This document shows, one piece after another, positions 35,985 through 45,023 of a stretch of DNA of 64,000 nt (its first letter is position 1; the number at the start of each line of letters is the position of its first letter). The DNA is from Longimonas halophila (lineage in GTDB: Bacteria > Bacteroidota > Rhodothermia > Rhodothermales > Salinibacteraceae): contig NZ_PDEP01000005.1 in assembly GCF_002554705.1 (NCBI RefSeq), forward strand, positions 186,001-250,000. Direction: 5' to 3'. The notes under the pieces are model-generated. The model was not told the origin of the DNA. It saw only the letters and a list, made by a program, of their open reading frames with translations, and did not search any database. The translations under genes were made by a program, and so were the position numbers.

Positions 35985-37253
35985 TTACTGACCACCTGAT
36001 CCGTTTTCTTCTTCAGATGACTCCATGCCGGGCGGCGTTTCGTCGATATCGTCGAAGCACGACTCCAGCTCTTCGGCGTCTTCAGTGCGCTCCACAAGCA
36101 CGTACGAGCGGTACAGCTCACGGCAGACCGTGCTATAGTTTGGGCTGCTTGGTTCGAGCAGGTCGTAGGCCTGCTCAAAGGGCGGAATCGACTGCTCGAT
36201 AAGCCCCTGACGCTCACCTGAGAGCGTTTCGAGACGTTCGCGCTCTTCTTCGGTTGCCTCGCGCTCTTCTTCGCGCAGACGCTCCTCGATTTCAGAGATT
36301 TCTTCGTCGAGGTTCGCAGCCTGGTTCACGTACGAGGCTCCAAGATTAAAGAACGCATCCCCATTTTCAGGATTAAGCTCGGTGGCGCGCTCTAACTGCG
36401 CGGCCGCTTCCTCGTACTGCTCGTCATTGAGCAAGAGGGAGCCATAATTATAACGGAAAATGGGGTTCTCTGGGTTGGCCTCGACCTGTTCGCTGTAAGC
36501 CGAAAGCGCCTCCTCGACATTGCCACTGGCGGTGTACGCATTCAAGCGCAGCTCCTGCAGCTCACGGTTGTCGGTGTAGAACCCGGTGGCTTCGTCAAGC
36601 AGCGTGATTGCGTCGTCATAGCGCTCATTCTGAACGTAAAGGCTGCCCAGAATCGAATATAGGTTTGCATCAACGGTATCAGGGCTCGTTTCGATGCCTT
36701 GCTCCAGCACCGGAATCACCTCTTCGCGCTCTCCGGCATTCAGCCGCGCATACGCTTCGTTAATGTAAGCTCCGCTGGAGTCGGGCTCCAAGAGGCGGGC
36801 GCTCGTAAAGAACGAAGCCGTTTCCTGAAAGAGCGCCTCCTCGCCCGCTTCCTGGGCTTCGTTGAACTTCTGCGCGCCCTGCTGCATCAGGTCAATGTAT
36901 GCAAACTGCCGTTGGCCCTGAATCTCACTCTCCAGTTCCGGGTTGATTTCAATGGCCTGTTGTTGAGCCTCGGCTACCTGCTCGTACAAGCGAACGCGCT
37001 CTTCGGGATCGGATGCCTCAGTGGCCTGATCCTGATAGATGTCGGCACGCGTCAGGTACGCCTGCGCATTTTCAGGATTTGTTTCCAGAGCGCGCTCCAC
37101 ACTTTCCAGCGCGGCCTCATAGTTGCCATCCTCCAGCGCACTTTCTGCTTCGTTAATGTTGGGGTCGCCGGTGGCGCAGCCCGTAAGCACTGCTCCGGCC
37201 AAAAAGACCGCGCATAGCAGTGCATGAAACGAATATCGACGGGATACAATCAT
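35985..37253 (-). CDS. TPR-repeat lipoprotein
   Basis: A 422-residue lipoprotein: leader then lipobox LTGCATG. About eight tetratricopeptide units follow, for example NYEAALESVERALETNPENAQAYLTRADIY and NERYDDAITLLDEATGFYTDNRELQELRL. The region EEISEIEERLREEEREATEEERERLE is a charged coiled coil. The C-terminus is Glu/Ser/Gly-rich. TPR lipoproteins commonly scaffold envelope complexes; no partner is clear here. It is divergent from the unknown gene at 37568, with paired operator-like boxes between. Confidence 0.82.
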   Translation of the reverse strand: MIVSRRYSFHALLCAVFLAGAVLTGCATGDPNINEAESALEDGNYEAALESVERALETNPENAQAYLTRADIYQDQATEASDPEERVRLYEQVAEAQQQAIEINPELESEIQGQRQFAYIDLMQQGAQKFNEAQEAGEEALFQETASFFTSARLLEPDSSGAYINEAYARLNAGEREEVIPVLEQGIETSPDTVDANLYSILGSLYVQNERYDDAITLLDEATGFYTDNRELQELRLNAYTASGNVEEALSAYSEQVEANPENPIFRYNYGSLLLNDEQYEEAAAQLERATELNPENGDAFFNLGASYVNQAANLDEEISEIEERLREEEREATEEERERLETLSGERQGLIEQSIPPFEQAYDLLEPSSPNYSTVCRELYRSYVLVERTEDAEELESCFDDIDETPPGMESSEEENGSGGQ

Positions 37254-37567
37254 AATGGGGTTGGGAAACCGTGAGTAGAAATCCGGTGAACGTCACACAT
37301 ATCGCCATGCTACGTGTCGTCTTTCGTGACGTTCACGACGCCGTAAAGAACCATTGCAATTTAATACGTGCACCTAAGCAGTTGCAAGTACCCAATCGGG
37401 AGAGCTTCGTGAAGTATCCACTATACCCGATTACAGAGCGGGCGGTGCGCTTGCTTTTATAGGGATCCCCATGCTTTACTGCGGATAACGACAAGGGCGC
37501 GCTACGCGTACATACATCACGCGCTACAGAGCCCACTCGCATCTGCCGACTTGCTCTCTTACTGCTC
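37254..37567. other. Divergent intergenic region with paired dyads
   Basis: This 314-base region lies between the minus-strand TPR gene and the plus-strand gene at 37568, so it should hold promoters for both. It contains two related 11-bp dyads at 37286 and 37326. I see no gene in it. Confidence 0.6.
37286..37336. promoter_or_regulatory. Two GTGA-N3-TCAC boxes 40 bp apart
   Basis: GTGAACGTCAC (37286-37296) and GTGACGTTCAC (37326-37336) are exact reverse complements, and each is itself a near-dyad of GTGA and TCAC. The 40-bp spacing is close to four helical turns. They look like paired operators for a dimeric regulator, or the arms of a looped structure. Confidence 0.55.
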
Positions 37568-38575
37568 ATGAACGCTCCTCATACCGATGACACCCTCATT
37601 GCGCCGGGCCTGCGGGCCTTCCTGCAGCGCATTGTCGACTATGCAGGCATGTTTCCGCCTGCCGACCTGCCGCTGCACGAGGCCATGGAGAACTTCCTAA
37701 GCTATCGCACCGAGCCCGAGCGCTGGATGCTCAACCGCTTCGTCGTTCCCACCAAACGGCTCGACGAGCTACGGCCCTTCCGCCAGGCCATCGCCAGCAA
37801 CCCGCCGGTGGGGCTGTCGGTTCTTGGCCAGGGCGGCGCTACCGTTGATGCGTTTTTGGAAGCGTTTACAGACGACCTCGACCGCATCGACACGTGCATC
37901 GAAGACCACAACAGCCACGTGCGCCCCGACGTGATGGAGGTGCGCCTGCCCACGGCGCTGCTCGACCCGTTTGAGGCCGAGCCCGTTGCGCGCTTTCTGG
38001 AGGCGGTCGATTCGACGCTCGCTCAGCATGGCCTTGCGCATCTCGACATCTTCTTTGAGGTGCCGCTGACCGATCAGACTGCATCCCAACTGCCGCAGAT
38101 ACTGCCTGCCTTCGCCTCCGCCAATGCCAACCAGCCGGTGCCGGAACAGAGCATCTTGGGGCTGAAAATCCGGTGCGGTGGGATGGAGCCGGAGCTTTTT
38201 CCGTCGACCGAACAGGTGGCGCGTGCTATCGTAGCGTGCCGCAACGCAGGCGTGCGTTTCAAAGCAACGGCGGGACTCCACCACCCGGCGCGCCATCACG
38301 ACGAGCAGTACGAGGTGATGCGCCACGGCTTCTTCAACGTGTTTGGAGCGGCTGTGCTGGCTGCCGAGCACGACCTGGACGTGGATGGGGTCTCTGCGAT
38401 TTTGCGCGAGGAGAATGCGGATACCTTTACCTTCACCCAAGAAGGCATGCAGTGGGGGCCGCTTAGCGCCTCGGTTGAAGATATTTCGCACAGCCGCGCT
38501 GCACTTGCGCACTCCTTTGGCAGCTGCAGCTTCGTAGAACCCGTTGAGGACCTGCGGGCGCTCAGTCTGATGTAG
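37568..38575 (+). CDS. Unknown protein paired with fumarylacetoacetase
   Basis: A 335-residue cytoplasmic protein without a named domain that I recognise. Notable stretches are [23 protein letters not shown], a repeated strand pattern such as [14 protein letters not shown] and [12 protein letters not shown], and [17 protein letters not shown], then [14 protein letters not shown]. The strand-loop layout, with Lys and His near strand ends, suggests a TIM-barrel-type enzyme. It ends 59 bases before fahA on the same strand, and I recall this pairing in other genomes, so a role in aromatic amino-acid breakdown is inferred. Confidence 0.6.
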   Translation: MNAPHTDDTLIAPGLRAFLQRIVDYAGMFPPADLPLHEAMENFLSYRTEPERWMLNRFVVPTKRLDELRPFRQAIASNPPVGLSVLGQGGATVDAFLEAFTDDLDRIDTCIEDHNSHVRPDVMEVRLPTALLDPFEAEPVARFLEAVDSTLAQHGLAHLDIFFEVPLTDQTASQLPQILPAFASANANQPVPEQSILGLKIRCGGMEPELFPSTEQVARAIVACRNAGVRFKATAGLHHPARHHDEQYEVMRHGFFNVFGAAVLAAEHDLDVDGVSAILREENADTFTFTQEGMQWGPLSASVEDISHSRAALAHSFGSCSFVEPVEDLRALSLM

Positions 38576-38634
38576 CGCTGTGCACTGTAGCATTCCCCCT
38601 CGTTTCATTGACTTCATTACACACCACCCTGCCT

Positions 38635-39933
38635 ATGTCGTCTACACCCATTCCTGCCTCGGATGCGTCGTTCCTCGACGTACCCAGCGATCATCCATTT
38701 CCCATCCAAAACCTACCCTACGGCATATTTCGGCCCGATGCACAGGCTGAGCCGTGCGTTGGCGTGGCCATTGGCGACCACGTTGTGGACCTGGCGGCGC
38801 TGGCTGAAGCAGGCTTGTTCGACCACGATGCGCTGGACGCCGACAATCACCCGTTTCATGCGGATACGCTGAATCCATTCATGGCCCTGGGGCGTCCGGT
38901 GTGGCGCGCGGCGCGCTCAACCGTGCATCACCTGCTCAAATCCGACACCGCTACCCTCCGCGACGATGAATCGCTGCGCAGTCGCGTGCTGCATGCACAA
39001 GACGACGTGACTATGCTGCTTCCGGTAGAGGTCGGCGACTACACCGACTTCTACTCTTCACGCGAGCACGCCACCAACATCGGCACCATGTTTCGCGGGC
39101 CCGAGAATGCCCTCAAACCCAACTGGCTGCACCTGCCTGTGGGCTATCACGGACGCGCCAGTTCGGTCGTGGTAAGTGGCACGCCCATCCAGCGCCCCTG
39201 CGGACAGCGCAAGCCCGACGACGACGCGCCCCCGACCTACGGGCCGAGCCAGCTGCTCGACTTCGAGCTGGAGATGGGCTTCTTCGTGGGCACCGGCAAC
39301 GCGCTGGGCACGCCGATTCAGGCGAAAGACGCCGAGTCTCATATCTTCGGGCTCTCGCTTGTCAACGACTGGAGCGCGCGCGACATCCAGAAGTGGGAAT
39401 ACGTACCGCTGGGTCCGTTTCTGGGTAAGAGCTTTGCCACGACCGTGTCGCCATGGGTCGTACCGATGGATGCGCTGGAGCCCTTCCGCACCGACGGCCC
39501 CGAGCAAGACCCGGAGCCGCTGCCCTACCTGCAGCCGAACGACCGCGCCAACTTCGATATTGAGCTCGAAGTGCAGCTACAAACCCCCGAGATGGATGCG
39601 CCGCACACCATCAGCCAGACCAACTTCAACTACATGTACTGGTCGATGCGGCAGCAGCTGGCGCATCATACCGTAAACGGATGCAACACGCGTCCGGGCG
39701 ACCTAATGGCGTCAGGCACCATCAGTGGGCCCACCGAAGATAGCTACGGTAGCATGCTGGAGTTGGCTTGGCGCGGCACCAAGCCGATTCAGATGCCCGA
39801 CGGCTCGGAGCGCTCCTTCCTGCAAGATGGCGATCGCGTCATCATGCGCGGCTGGGCGCAGGGCAACGGCTTCCGTATCGGACTCGGCACCACCGAGGGC
39901 GTGGTGCAGCCCGCGCAGCCGCTCGATGCATAA
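38635..39933 (+). CDS. fahA: Fumarylacetoacetase
   Basis: A 432-residue enzyme that splits fumarylacetoacetate to fumarate and acetoacetate, the last step of tyrosine degradation. Signatures are [60 protein letters not shown], and [24 protein letters not shown], which carry the Asp/Glu metal ligands and catalytic residues. ATG 38635 follows a TTG that would add nine residues. The upstream enzymes (HppD, HmgA) are not in the window. Confidence 0.93.
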   Translation: MSSTPIPASDASFLDVPSDHPFPIQNLPYGIFRPDAQAEPCVGVAIGDHVVDLAALAEAGLFDHDALDADNHPFHADTLNPFMALGRPVWRAARSTVHHLLKSDTATLRDDESLRSRVLHAQDDVTMLLPVEVGDYTDFYSSREHATNIGTMFRGPENALKPNWLHLPVGYHGRASSVVVSGTPIQRPCGQRKPDDDAPPTYGPSQLLDFELEMGFFVGTGNALGTPIQAKDAESHIFGLSLVNDWSARDIQKWEYVPLGPFLGKSFATTVSPWVVPMDALEPFRTDGPEQDPEPLPYLQPNDRANFDIELEVQLQTPEMDAPHTISQTNFNYMYWSMRQQLAHHTVNGCNTRPGDLMASGTISGPTEDSYGSMLELAWRGTKPIQMPDGSERSFLQDGDRVIMRGWAQGNGFRIGLGTTEGVVQPAQPLDA

Positions 39934-40075
39934 GACGCAACGCACGAAGCTGTCGCGCAGGTAAACGGCACCATCATAGCCTACACGAAAAGCGGGCTGC
40001 TCTACCGAGATGTGTTCTCGGCGAGCGGCCCGTAGTCGTTTTGGGGGCTTGTCCTTGTCACATGCCCCACCTCGT

Positions 40076-40121
40076 CGCATGGCTCTGCCTTGCGACGCAC
40101 GCTATCCAGGGGCTCTGCCCC
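40076..40121. repeat. Second copy of the MITE interior, inverted
   Basis: CGCAT-GGCTCTGCC-TTGCG and GGGGC-TCT-GCCCC (40109-40121) match, on the opposite strand, the hairpins inside the element at 1217-1348, in the same order and with similar spacing. The flanking ends of that element are not present here, so this is a partial or diverged copy. It lies between the convergent fahA and barrel genes. Confidence 0.55.
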
Positions 40122-40150
40122 GTTTGTCATGTAGAAGTACTGCTGTCGGG

Positions 40151-40188
40151 CGTAGCAAGGACGCATTTGCGTCTCCAGTGACGCTACG
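40151..40188. repeat. Nested hairpin between convergent genes
   Basis: CGTAGC and GCTACG form the outer stem; ACGCA and TGCGT form an inner hairpin. It could work as a terminator for either convergent gene, although no T-run is present. Confidence 0.4.
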
Positions 40189-40222
40189 ACAGATATACAC
40201 ATCACTACGGTACGTCTGTTTG

Positions 40223-40858
40223 CTACAGCGGAAGGCGAACCCCCACATCCAGCTGAACGCGCCCAAAGTCGTCGGCATCAGGCAGCAGGGTAGTGAAGGT
40301 GGGCTCGGCATAGATCTGCGCGCCCGGAAATCGAATTAGCGCGAGGCCGCCGCCTATCTGAGGGCCCCAGCGGGGTCTACTTTCGGAAATCGGACGCGTG
40401 CTGGTGCCGTACGGCGGAGCATCGTTGATGAGGAGCATTTCCCCCGATTGGTTGGCGTGGTGCATCGCAACGCCTGCGATCCCATAGATTCGAAAAGCCG
40501 ACGTTTCATACACATCAAACTGCGCGCGCAGTGTGCCCGTAACAACGCGTCGGGTAAATGCAGACTGCGTGAACCCCCCTTGTGTGCGGTGGTCGGTGGC
40601 ACGAAATAGGCCGCCGGTAAGTCCAACAGAGAGCGACTCCCCTACACGCATCTCGGCACGAGCGCTCACGCCATAGGTCTGGTAGGTGCCTGTCTGGGGA
40701 GCGCTGACCGTGGAAAGCAGCGCCGGGCCCGCGCCCAGCGTGAAGCGAGATGACGCGTCATTGGACTGCGCCTGTGCAGCGGGGGTTTGTGGGCCCATGC
40801 ACAGAAAGAGGGTCAGGACGAGCAGTGCGGGTAAGCGAACGTTTGATAGATCGGACAT
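40223..40858 (-). CDS. Outer-membrane beta-barrel protein
   Basis: A 211-residue protein; signal peptide LPALLVLTLFLCMGPQTPAAQAQ. The barrel has alternating strands such as FTLGAGPALLSTVSAPQ, EMRVGESLSVGLTGGLF and WGPQIGGGLALIRFPG, ending in VQLDVGVRLPL. The last residue is Leu rather than the usual Phe. Met at 40858 is the proper start; a 28-residue extension is rejected. It is divergent from hsp20, sharing a regulatory-looking region with it. Confidence 0.7.
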   Translation of the reverse strand: MSDLSNVRLPALLVLTLFLCMGPQTPAAQAQSNDASSRFTLGAGPALLSTVSAPQTGTYQTYGVSARAEMRVGESLSVGLTGGLFRATDHRTQGGFTQSAFTRRVVTGTLRAQFDVYETSAFRIYGIAGVAMHHANQSGEMLLINDAPPYGTSTRPISESRPRWGPQIGGGLALIRFPGAQIYAEPTFTTLLPDADDFGRVQLDVGVRLPL

Positions 40859-40933
40859 GAGTACAAGAAGAGTCGATAGCAAGGTATCGTACGAGAGTGA
40901 TGTAACGGCATGAGAACGGTGCGCCGTCACTCC

Positions 40934-40966
40934 ATATACCAAGTATATCGAACCTTCACGGAAGGT
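40934..40966. promoter_or_regulatory. Tandem dyads ATATAC-N3-GTATAT and ACCTTC-N3-GAAGGT
   Basis: ATATAC/GTATAT (40934-40948) and ACCTTC/GAAGGT (40952-40966) are perfect inverted repeats, each with a 3-base spacer, three bases apart. The first sits 75 bases upstream of the barrel start on the minus strand. They look like operators for two regulators, or a double site. Confidence 0.5.
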
Positions 40967-41032
40967 GCAAGTCCACCAACTGGCCCGAGTCGCAACAAAA
41001 AAAAGCCTGCCTGCCGCGGTGTCATCTACATG

Positions 41033-41102
41033 TTGTCAGACTGTTGACACACGTTGTCAGACGGCATTATCATCTTGTCAGGGGAGACTAAAAAGCTGTC
41101 AG
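41033..41102. promoter_or_regulatory. Four TTGTCAG boxes in 21-bp phase before hsp20
   Basis: TTGTCAG occurs at 41033, 41054 and 41075, and CTGTCAG at 41096: three exact 21-bp steps. A weaker CTGTCGT follows at 41118. Twenty-one bp is two helical turns, so all boxes face the same side. The bases between boxes are unrelated, so this is a phased motif array and not a simple tandem duplication. The last box is about 170 bases from the hsp20 start. Confidence 0.65.
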
Positions 41103-41273
41103 ATCAGGTCGCAGAGCCTGTCGTGTTGGCAGCCAAACGTACGGTAGAAGCGTCTTGTGACGGGTTGGTACAGGGGTTGCATAAGTGGGTAAATGCAGAG
41201 TTGAAGGCGAAGTGCTCTGCATCCCTTGCAACATATACATCACAGACAGAGACAACCGAACGAGGTGATTCGT

Positions 41274-41720
41274 ATGACGAATATTACCCGCACGCCCAAC
41301 CGCAGCCTGCGCACGCTCCAAGACGAAATCGATCAGGTGTTCAACCGCCTGTTCCCCACAAGCGACGAAAACAGTCGCACCGAGAGCACCACGCGCATGT
41401 GGGCACCGCGCACCGACATGGTCGAAACGCCCGACAACTACGAAATCCGCCTCGACCTGCCGGGCCTGTCGAAAGACGATCTGAAGATCAACATGCAGGA
41501 GCGGCAGCTCACGGTCAGCGGCGAGCGTCGCCACGAAGCCCGCAACGAAGGCGACGAGTACGTGCGCGTGGAGCGCGCCTTCGGCCACTTCCACCGCTCC
41601 TTCACGCTGCCGCAGTCGATTCAGGAAGACAACATTGAAGCGTCGTACCAAGATGGCGTCCTGACGATTACGGTACCGAAGGCCGAAGAAAGCAAGCCGC
41701 GTCAGATTGCGATCCAATAA
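41274..41720 (+). CDS. Small heat-shock protein, Hsp20 family
   Basis: A 148-residue chaperone that holds unfolding proteins. The alpha-crystallin domain spans about 40-140: WAPRTDMVETPDNYEIRLDLPGL at its start, the ELTVSGER-like QLTVSGERRHEA, then FHRSFTLPQSIQ and ASYQDGVLTITVPK. The C-terminal IAIQ carries the I-x-I/V-type tail motif. The acidic residues are frequent. ATG 41274 follows GAGG. A strong terminator ends the transcript. The upstream phased motif array probably controls it. Confidence 0.92.
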   Translation: MTNITRTPNRSLRTLQDEIDQVFNRLFPTSDENSRTESTTRMWAPRTDMVETPDNYEIRLDLPGLSKDDLKINMQERQLTVSGERRHEARNEGDEYVRVERAFGHFHRSFTLPQSIQEDNIEASYQDGVLTITVPKAEESKPRQIAIQ

Positions 41721-41759
41721 CCGGATCTCAGCGCGCACACATCACCTGGTTCTGGAGGT

Positions 41760-41783
41760 AGACGGATTGCCTCGAATCCGTCT
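41760..41783 (+). promoter_or_regulatory. Hairpin after hsp20
   Basis: AGACGGATT and AATCCGTCT form a perfect 9-bp stem with loop GCCTCG, 40 bases past the hsp20 stop and just before the main terminator. It may protect the mRNA end. Confidence 0.4.
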
Positions 41784-41798
41784 TTAGTGCCTCCACAC

Positions 41799-41836
41799 GC
41801 GCTCCGGCGGCCTCACGGCGGCCGGAGCGCTTTTTT
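41799..41836 (+). terminator. Rho-independent terminator of hsp20
   Basis: GCGCTCCGGC and GCCGGAGCGC form a 10-bp GC-rich stem, followed at once by TTTTTT (41831-41836). Confidence 0.9.
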
Positions 41837-42011
41837 GTTTGGGGTATATAGCGGCCTTGCGTGGGGGCAGCTTTGTTGGGTTCAGAGGGAAGCGAAGGCC
41901 AGTGCGCTGCACCTCCGTGTCTACCGGACCCCCACAAGATACCACGCATACCAACGGCGGCATGAGCGCCAAGAGCCCATGCCCACTTGCTCATCCATCC
42001 CGATCCCCGTC

Positions 42012-42674
42012 ATGTCGATTGCGTTCGACCGCCTTGTTCCCGCGTTAGAGAGCCAGCTCCGTAATGGGTTACCAGGGCCGGAGGCCCAGCAGACCATGGC
42101 TCCGCGCTACGATGCGGGCCACCGGCGTCCACCCACTGAATCCACCGAATGCACGAACGCAGGTGTGCTCGCCCTGCTCTACCCAAATGCCGACGGTGTG
42201 CCCGTGGTACTGCTCACCGTTCGGCGTAGCGATCTGCCGCATCACCCTGGGCAGATCTCCTTTCCCGGCGGGCGCTGCGAGCCGGGCGAGGTCCCGTGCG
42301 ACACCGCGCTGCGTGAGGCGCACGAAGAAGTGGGACTGCCTCCCGAGTCATCTACCATACTGGGCTCGCTCACTTCGTTGTACATTCCGCCATCCGGGTT
42401 TTGCGTCCATCCGTTCGTAGCGGTATGCGCACAGGCGCCCACCTTTACCGCACAGGAAGCCGAAGTCGAAATGGTGCTGCCCGCATCGCTCCCGCATTTG
42501 CTTGATCCGGCTACGCGCACGGTAGAGCCGTGGACGCTCCACGGGCGCAGCATAGACGTGCCGTATTACGGGGTCGATGGGCACGCCGTGTGGGGCGCTA
42601 CGGCGATGATGCTGGCTGAGCTCCTTCAGGTGGTGCGCCAGGCGTCGGGCGAGTTCAGCGGACGGGTGGCGTGA
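42012..42674 (+). CDS. Nudix hydrolase, CoA pyrophosphatase-like
   Basis: A 220-residue Nudix enzyme. The Nudix box GX5EX7REUXEEXGU is complete (GRCEPGE...REAHEEVGL). The preceding LPHHPGQISFPGG and following LTSLYIPPSGFCVHPFVA match the NudL/YeaB group, which cleaves CoA and related dinucleotides. ATG 42012 is chosen; another Met 11 codons upstream is possible. It ends one base before the convergent sufE stop. Confidence 0.85.
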   Translation: MSIAFDRLVPALESQLRNGLPGPEAQQTMAPRYDAGHRRPPTESTECTNAGVLALLYPNADGVPVVLLTVRRSDLPHHPGQISFPGGRCEPGEVPCDTALREAHEEVGLPPESSTILGSLTSLYIPPSGFCVHPFVAVCAQAPTFTAQEAEVEMVLPASLPHLLDPATRTVEPWTLHGRSIDVPYYGVDGHAVWGATAMMLAELLQVVRQASGEFSGRVA

Positions 42675-42675
42675 G

Positions 42676-43128
42676 CTATGCGCTGTCGGCGGAGTCGGAA
42701 GCAATAGGTGTGTGGCTGCGCTCGGCCACGGCGTGCTTCATGCGCTGGTAGATGGCCGAGAGCCCCTGCGTGCGCTGCGCGCCGAGCAAGTTGGCCAGGC
42801 CCAGATCGCGCAGTGGATAGTCGGTCGCAGCGGCAACGGCTTCGGGCGTAGCCCCGTCGAAGGCTTCGTGCAAGATGGATACGAAGGCACGTGCTGTGGG
42901 TGCGTTGCGGGGTACATCCGCGATGATGCGCACGGTGCCGTCACGTACCTCGGGACGCAGAAAGACCGGCGACTGGCACTCGTGCACCATGTTCAGCCCG
43001 GCCTCACGCAGTTCCTGGTATGCCTCGGGCAGTGGCGGTAGCTTGTCGGAGTACTCTAACAGCAGCTCCAACCGGCCATCGCGACCGACCATTTGGAAGC
43101 CTGCGGCAATATCTTCAAACGAAGCCAT
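42676..43128 (-). CDS. sufE: SufE sulfur-acceptor protein
   Basis: A 150-residue protein that takes persulfide sulfur from the SufS desulfurase for Fe-S assembly. Family signatures are YQELREAGLNMVHECQSPVFL with acceptor Cys51, then VRIIADVPRNAPTARAFVSIL and LRDLGLANLLGAQRTQGLSAIY. Its start lies 47 bases after the sulfurtransferase gene end, so the two are likely cotranscribed, with the sulfurtransferase first. Confidence 0.92.
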   Translation of the reverse strand: MASFEDIAAGFQMVGRDGRLELLLEYSDKLPPLPEAYQELREAGLNMVHECQSPVFLRPEVRDGTVRIIADVPRNAPTARAFVSILHEAFDGATPEAVAAATDYPLRDLGLANLLGAQRTQGLSAIYQRMKHAVAERSHTPIASDSADSA

Positions 43129-43175
43129 AATCAAGACAGAACAGGGGCGAGATCACGAAGGGGATCCGGGTGGGA

Positions 43176-44054
43176 CTACTGAGCGGGCGTGGCTGCTTCG
43201 GCGTCTCCCTTTTCAATGGGCATACCAACAAGGTTGCCCCACTCGGTCCACGAGCCGTCGTAGTTTTTGACCTGGTCAAAGCCCAGCAGGTACTTGAGCA
43301 CGAACCAGGTGTGACTGGAGCGCTCGCCGATACGGCAGTATGCAATGGTAGGATCGTTGGGGCTGAGGCCCTCGCGCTGCTGATACAAGTCTTCAAGCTC
43401 CTCGCGCGGTTTGAACGTGCCATCGTCGTCATTCACCGCGTTCGACCAGGGTACGTTGCGGGCGCCGGGAATGTGTCCGCCACGCATGGAGCTTTCTTCG
43501 GGCAGGCCCGGAAGATGCGTAATCTCACCGCGAAACTCCTCAGGCGAGCGCACATCGACCATGGGGCCGTCTTGTTGCTGATGCGCCAGGACCTCGCCCC
43601 GGAACGCACGGATGGAGAGGTCGGGGGCCTCAGGCACCGGGTACGACACGGTGGGCAGGTCGGGCGCGTCGGTCGTGAGGGGCCGGTCTTCGGCGGCCCA
43701 CTTTTTGCGTCCGCCGTCCATCACGCGGAGCGACTCGTGCCCGTAGAGACGGAAGACCCAGAAGGCGTAGCAGGCCCACCAGTTGTTTTTGTCGCCGTAG
43801 AACACGACGGTCGTGTCGGGGCCAATGCCTTTCGTTTCGCAGAGCTCCGCAAAGGCGGCCTCGTCAATAAAGTCGCGCTGCACCGGGTCTTGCAGTTCGG
43901 TGTGCCAGTCGACTTTTACCGCGCCGGGAATGTGTCCCGTATCGTAGAGCAGCACGTCTTCGTTGGCTTCGACGAGGCGCACGTCGTCATCATTGAGATG
44001 GTCAGCAACCCAGTCGGTATCAACCAGGACGTCAGGGTGAGCATACGTGCTCAT
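43176..44054 (-). CDS. Two-domain sulfurtransferase (rhodanese/3-MST type)
   Basis: A 292-residue protein with two rhodanese domains. The inactive N-terminal one includes [17 protein letters not shown] and [15 protein letters not shown]. The active C-terminal one has [14 protein letters not shown] and the loop [12 protein letters not shown] with the nucleophilic Cys. The CRIGER loop (CxxGxR) is of the thiosulfate:cyanide/mercaptopyruvate type. It can donate sulfane sulfur, and the adjacent sufE suggests delivery to Fe-S assembly. Confidence 0.9.
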   Translation of the reverse strand: MSTYAHPDVLVDTDWVADHLNDDDVRLVEANEDVLLYDTGHIPGAVKVDWHTELQDPVQRDFIDEAAFAELCETKGIGPDTTVVFYGDKNNWWACYAFWVFRLYGHESLRVMDGGRKKWAAEDRPLTTDAPDLPTVSYPVPEAPDLSIRAFRGEVLAHQQQDGPMVDVRSPEEFRGEITHLPGLPEESSMRGGHIPGARNVPWSNAVNDDDGTFKPREELEDLYQQREGLSPNDPTIAYCRIGERSSHTWFVLKYLLGFDQVKNYDGSWTEWGNLVGMPIEKGDAEAATPAQ

Positions 44055-44230
44055 GGCAGGTAGGCAGCTTGGGGAAAGGAGGCGTACAGGTGCGGTAGGT
44101 AAGACCCTTGATGCGGGGTCGTGTTCGCTGCGACAGGCCGCACCGCGTACGTATTGCGGCTTGTTTACACGCACGAAAACGAGGGCACGACACACGCAGG
44201 TATTTTCCGTCTTTCGGGCACGGGAGTGGT

Positions 44231-44932
44231 CTACAGATAGCTTTTTAGATACGCGACGACGGCATCCACATCGGGCAGCCGGTACTGGGCGACGGTGTCG
44301 CCGGAGCCGACTTTAATGGTGCAAGCGCCTTCGATGTCGGCGAGTGCCTCGAAGGCGTCTTCGTCGGTCACATCGTCGCCGATGTAGATAGGAACGCGGT
44401 CGGGATGGTCGGCGGCAATGTCGCGGACGGCGCGGCCTTTGGTGTGCTCGCGGTGGCGCAGCTCTACGACCTTTTTGCCCCAGATGGCCTCCAGGAATTC
44501 GGGAGCCGTATCGACCCAGGCTTGTAGGCGGCGCTGGGCATCTTCAGGGTTTTGGGCCTGGCGATAGTGCACCGCAAAGGTGGGCGGCTTCGACTCCAGA
44601 TGCAGCCCTTCGACGGAGGGGACTTTGCTCTGCATCTGCGAGAGCGCCGCCAGGGTATCTTCGTTGAAGGCGGGCGGATCGGCGTCTTTTGTGGAGCCGC
44701 GTTGTGCGCCGTGTAGCCCAATGGCGGGGGCGTTGGCCGGGAAGAGCCGTCCCAGACTGCGCAGGTCGCGGCCCGTTACGATCCACAGCGGAAAGCGATC
44801 GCGTAGCTTCTGCACCACACCAGGCACTTCAGGATGCGGGTACGCGGCGTCGGGATCGTCAACGATGGGAGCGAGCGTGCCGTCGTAATCCAGGAAAAAG
44901 AGCGGGTTGTCAACGCGTGGCGGAGTGTCCAT
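44231..44932 (-). CDS. otsB: Trehalose-6-phosphate phosphatase
   Basis: A 233-residue HAD-family phosphatase. Motif I is LDYDGTLAP (Asp nucleophile), motif II IVTGRD, motif [18 protein letters not shown]; the cap has [12 protein letters not shown] and [15 protein letters not shown]. It removes phosphate from trehalose-6-phosphate to give the osmolyte trehalose. The start follows the otsA stop by 91 bases on the same strand. Confidence 0.92.
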   Translation of the reverse strand: MDTPPRVDNPLFFLDYDGTLAPIVDDPDAAYPHPEVPGVVQKLRDRFPLWIVTGRDLRSLGRLFPANAPAIGLHGAQRGSTKDADPPAFNEDTLAALSQMQSKVPSVEGLHLESKPPTFAVHYRQAQNPEDAQRRLQAWVDTAPEFLEAIWGKKVVELRHREHTKGRAVRDIAADHPDRVPIYIGDDVTDEDAFEALADIEGACTIKVGSGDTVAQYRLPDVDAVVAYLKSYL

Positions 44933-45023
44933 AGCAGGCAGGCAAGACAAGTGGAGAGCGGACAAGAATGGTGGTGGGGCGGTGGCAGGAGTATCCCACG
45001 CCCTTACACAGCGTAGAGCGCAG

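Larger units (their letters stand above)
40859..41273. other. Complex divergent promoter region upstream of hsp20
   Basis: This 415-base gap holds two dyads (40934-40966), an A8 run (40994-41004 region), and four TTGTCAG-type boxes in strict 21-bp phase (41033-41102). No gene is seen. It is the densest regulatory-looking stretch in the window. Confidence 0.6.

Noticed and set aside
41033..41124. CRISPR array or plasmid-type iteron origin
   Set aside because: Boxes are only 7 bases with 14-base gaps, no cas or rep genes are present, and the region sits before a heat-shock gene.
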